NCBI GenBank assembly: GCA_003260075.1
Contig: QLIY01000144.1
Location: forward strand, 62,001-126,000
Reading direction: 5' to 3'
Length of the DNA stretch: 64,000 bases
From: Phallusia mammillata
Lineage: Eukaryota > Chordata > Ascidiacea > Phlebobranchia > Ascidiidae
The notes under the pieces are model-generated. The model saw only the letters and a list, made by a program, of their open reading frames with translations. It did not search any database and was not told where the DNA came from. Shown here piece by piece: positions 60,715-64,000 of the stretch (its first letter is position 1; every line of letters begins with the position of its first letter). A program made the position numbers and the translations under genes.

Positions 60715-62836
60715 TTGGCTGGTCGCGAAACGCACACCAGAAGAACTTGAGATTGATTTTTTTGTAGATTTCTTTCTTAGATTACCTTTATAATAGCTAT
60801 TTAGTAATAAAAAGAGAAAATGCTTTGACCTCATTTTGGTCAGGTTTTGTCTGTACCTACACTAGTTGGTAAATAAGGACTTTAGTGCATCTGTCATTGA
60901 TGTGCGACGCGGCAAGAAAAAAAAAAGAACTCCATCTGGGCACGAATACGTGGCTATTAAAGCAACTGCTTAGCGTCCCTTCAATGTTTGACCATGCACC
61001 CATCGTCAAACTCAGATTGGACCAAAACTTAAACTAATTGCATAACAATTTGGAAAACAAAAATGCGAAATTTTCATGTATGCATTGAATTGTGGGGGGG
61101 GGGGGCTTTTGTCTGTACCTACACTAGTTGGGAAATGTGGACTTTTGTGCATCTGTCATTGATGTGCGACGCGGCAAGAAAAAAAAGAACTCCATCTGGG
61201 CACGAATACGTGGCTATTAAAGCAACTGCTTAGCGTCCCCCCAATGTTTGACCATGCACCCATCGTCAAATTCAGATTGGACCAAACTTGCACTAATTCC
61301 ACAACACTTTGGAACACAAAAATGTGAAATTTTGATGTACACATTAAATTGAATCGTGGAACAAAAAAATCTTTAGCTATTTCAGTATTGCTATTTATGT
61401 TGTATCAACATAACCCAAAGTCGGTAAGTAAAGAAAATGCTGAAACATGGTAAGTACCTGGGTGATTAGCGGCTCCGCAATAGGATACTGAAACCTTCTT
61501 TTTTTCAGGTTCACATTTTGGGGGGGGGGTAGCTACTTCAGTGTTGCTATTTATGTTCTATCAACATAACCCAATGTCGGTAAGTAAAGAAAATGCTGCA
61601 ACATGGTAAGTACCTGGGTGATTAGCGGCTCCGCAATAAGATACTGCAACCTTATTTTTTCAGGTTCACATTTTGATTATTGCGGAGTAAAAGTCGAGCA
61701 CAAAAGGGAATAATTAAACACATTTTAATTTCTTGAGAGAAATTTTGTAAGTCGCACTTGCGGTGAAACACATGTTTTTGGATTCAATTCTGGGAAATCA
61801 AAGGTACAATTTAAAGTTTTATCGGAGGCAATGTAATAACGGGGGGGGGGTAGGAACAATTAAGCACATTTTGATTTCTGGAGAGAAATTTTGTAAGTCG
61901 CGATGGAACACATGTTTTTGGATTCAATTCTAGGAAATCAAAGGTACAATTTAAAGTTTTATCGGAGGCAATGTAATAACATGGCTAAGATTTCTATTTT
62001 TTGTACTTTTCAAAAGCACTTGCAACCACAAATCGTTTTAATTTTGTCACAATCACGAACCCAAAATCGTATTAGGATACTTCCCTTGATTTTTCACCAC
62101 AGCTTAACGTTTAGATTATTTGTGCCAAATTCAAAGCAGTGTTGAGGTGGACGAGTTTCTTTCGCTGGGGGGGGGGGTATAAGCTCTTGCAACCACAAAT
62201 CGTTTTAATTTTGTCACAATCATGAACCCAAAATCGTATTATAGGATACTTCCCTTGATTTTTCACCACAACTTAACGTTTGGATTAATTGTGCCAAATT
62301 CAAAGCAGTGTTGAGGTGGACGAGTTTCTTTCGCTGGAGTGCCTCACACGTATGAGTGCCCAAAACTGTCACTTGACAGAAAGGAAAGTTTTATTAAGGC
62401 GAACAAAATAGCAAGTAGTACTGCGAGGCATATACATTAGTTTAAACTGTCCGTTTGACCAATGTGAAACCGTCGAAGTACGAGCAACTATGTATCATTA
62501 TCATACAAAACATACAAACAGTGTTTTTTTAAGGCGTCAAATTTCTCCAGCGGTTTCCCAAAATTGCCAGTAGCCTAATAAATAATTCGTTTAAGCAAAT
62601 ATGGCTATTTTTTGGTATTTAAATGAAACACTTGCGGTCTCTTAAAACTACTTAGCGGTNGTATTTAAATGAAACACTTGCGGTCTCTTAAAACTACTTG
62701 GCGGTCACCCAAACCAAACCTTAAAAAAACCCTGTGTTTTGCTTTTCTGGTCGAGGCATGGTATTAACTGTTCACATGCATGGCAGTGAAGTGTTAGTTA
62801 TGTAGGTTTTGTGGTAATGATGTACCAAGTTATAGA
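60715..62836. other. Intergenic between the REJ gene and the GPCR, with five contig overlaps
   Basis: Convergent 3' ends. Overlaps flank G runs near 61096-61105, 61520-61529, 61841-61850 and 62168-62177, and a single N at 62660. After removing second copies the true spacer is probably about 1.2-1.4 kb. No exon or transposon terminus was recognised. Confidence 0.5.
60806..60811 (+). promoter_or_regulatory. Polyadenylation signal AATAAA for the REJ gene
   Basis: AATAAA lies about 92 bases after the TGA stop at 60712-60714. It is the first such hexamer downstream. Confidence 0.5.
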
Positions 62837-63831
62837 TCAGGATTGTCGTTCGGTAGAAGTAAGCATCTCCACGCTGTCTTTGTTTCTGAAATTACGTTTG
62901 CCGCACATACTTCCCAAAAAGCGCTTCGATTCTTGGCGAAGGTTGCTACAAAAAAGTATACAATACTTCAAACCACGCACTTTGGTTTTTATAAAGTTTG
63001 TAACTAAAAGGTTCTGAACAAAGATTTTAACATGGGTGCAAATAACGTGTTTTGCAGCGCCCCAGTAATCGCTATACTACCTTTGTTACGTTTTTTTTTT
63101 ACCTAATCTGTCAGCTGCGTTTTTTAGCATGGTGATGGGTAAAATTGAGCGCCATTAGGTCATACATTGCAACGCAGTCTACGCTTACGAACCTGTCAGC
63201 TTTTTGATTACTATTTCCTAAAACGAGGATACAATCTTACCTTGATCCTAAGTTGTAGAAGAGGGGGTTTAAACACTCACTGACTCGTAAGCAGGAATAT
63301 TGCAAAATTGCGAAAATCCATCTATTATGTTCGTTGGCAGGGGTCGGTATGGCCAGAATCGTCACGTTAAAAGCTTAAAAAACGATCAAATTTGCAAACA
63401 TTAGTGCTAGCCTATTGTGGTAATTGTAGCCTATATACCACACAACGATAAATATATTCGGTGAATTGAATTATTACATGAACAGTATATCGATAGGCTA
63501 CATGGATTTTTCCGTTAGGCGGTTCTAAAAGTACACTAAAAAAAGCGTTTTTGGCAGACTTTTTCAAAATATTACGTATTTGTTGATGCTGTAGTGAGAA
63601 CAAACGCATGAATAAGATAATAAGAAGGTGTGCAAACTAGAGAATGTAAAAAGCAGTATAAATTTGGTGAATATTTGACTTTTGAAACCGGTGGATTTTT
63701 ATTTTGATTCCTACCTGCTCTTGGCACATATCCGAGCACGAACGAACCCACCACCAACGAAAGTTGTATGATGTGCTGGTTTTCCTTGTTCCTTCTGGCC
63801 CGTTCCGCTTTGCTTATCGTGTCGCACTTAC
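62837..63831 (-). CDS. C-terminal exons of a rhodopsin-like (class A) GPCR, 5' part beyond the window
   Basis: Three exons, complement(62837..62945, 63241..63373, 63715..63831), join in phase. The first visible one encodes a basic loop entering helix 6 (KAERARRNKENQHIIQ, then LSLVVGSFVLGYVP). The second encodes the loop and helix 7, ending SECLNPLFYNLGS, with the NPxxY signature of class A receptors. The third encodes a 36-residue tail ending ERQS before TGA. Helix 6 has GYVP rather than the common CWxP. Ligand and subfamily cannot be told from this part. No further upstream exon is visible before 64000. Confidence 0.75.
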
Positions 63832-64000
63832 CTAGAAAAAAGCAAGTTAAGCCTTGCAGATTTACCCTATAACCAACATTCAGAAATTGAGTGGTATTTG
63901 TTTGAAGGGTAAAATTTATCTTTTTCAAAATTCCAAAGGTTTGACCAACTTTGCTCTAGATGAGCCGCATTCAAACCCCCAATTTTTACCATTCAGTTCA
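63832..64000. other. Intron of the GPCR gene, continuing past the window
   Basis: The sequence upstream of the TCTAG acceptor at 63832 shows no coding exon on the minus strand. The remaining GPCR exons must lie to the right. Confidence 0.4.

Noticed and set aside
248-62177. Reading the paired copies as genuine tandem segmental duplications
   Set aside because: They are separated by uniform ten-G runs, differ like alleles, and removing one copy restores exon phases in three genes.
1-64000. CRISPR arrays, bacterial operons, phage or integrase genes
   Set aside because: The window is intron-rich eukaryotic DNA; no regular spacer array or prokaryotic gene was seen.
1-64000. tRNA genes
   Set aside because: I saw no cloverleaf with A and B boxes by eye; a tRNAscan-SE run would be decisive.

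Overview
This is an AT-rich eukaryotic window with intron-dense genes: short exons, mostly GT-AG introns of a few hundred bases, one 5S rRNA gene and many small DNA-transposon remnants. The gene content (a chordate-type MDC1, a CUB-ZP-EGF membrane protein, a polycystin-like REJ receptor, a CFAP90-like ciliary protein) and the strong divergence between allelic copies suggest an ascidian tunicate such as Ciona. That assignment is inference from content, not from a search.

About forty runs of G occur, nearly all of ten bases. They separate two near-identical copies of the same stretch and look like gap placeholders between overlapping contigs from two haplotypes. Several fall inside exons, so parts of coding regions are present twice and frames appear interrupted. 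Four long G runs (57, 86, 94 and 90 bases) are probably sized gaps. Wherever I could remove the overlap, the exon phases closed exactly.

Layout: (1) 1-1010, minus: first exons of an unrecognised gene that leaves the window. (2) 1539-9433, minus: 14-exon, 639-residue CUB/ZP/EGF single-pass membrane protein. (3) 10084-10203, plus: 5S rRNA. (4) 11785-13712, plus: 189-residue two-pass membrane protein. (5) 14099-20339, plus: 591-residue protein with four highly divergent homeodomain-like repeats and an acidic SUMO-interaction-like motif. (6) 21318-22689, minus: 147-residue CFAP90/C5orf49-like protein. (7) 23302-35525, plus: MDC1 orthologue with FHA, SDT-like acidic motifs, TQ-aromatic repeats and tandem BRCT. 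(8) 36772-60714, plus: 47-exon, about 2,809-residue REJ receptor with an N-glycan-rich N-terminus, CGVCGG modules, a REJ region, a degenerate GPS, a TIL domain, one transmembrane helix and a short tail. (9) 62837-63831, minus: last three exons of a rhodopsin-type GPCR whose 5' part lies beyond the right edge.

The most interesting locus is gene 8. Its architecture departs from known polycystin-1/REJ receptors, and its allelic copies differ most, largely by amino-acid replacements and an in-frame 14-codon indel, in the N-terminal ectodomain. Self-recognition receptors on tunicate sperm show the same kind of pattern. Gene 2 encodes a ZP-domain protein of the kind used in egg coats. A gamete-interaction role for either gene is a hypothesis only.
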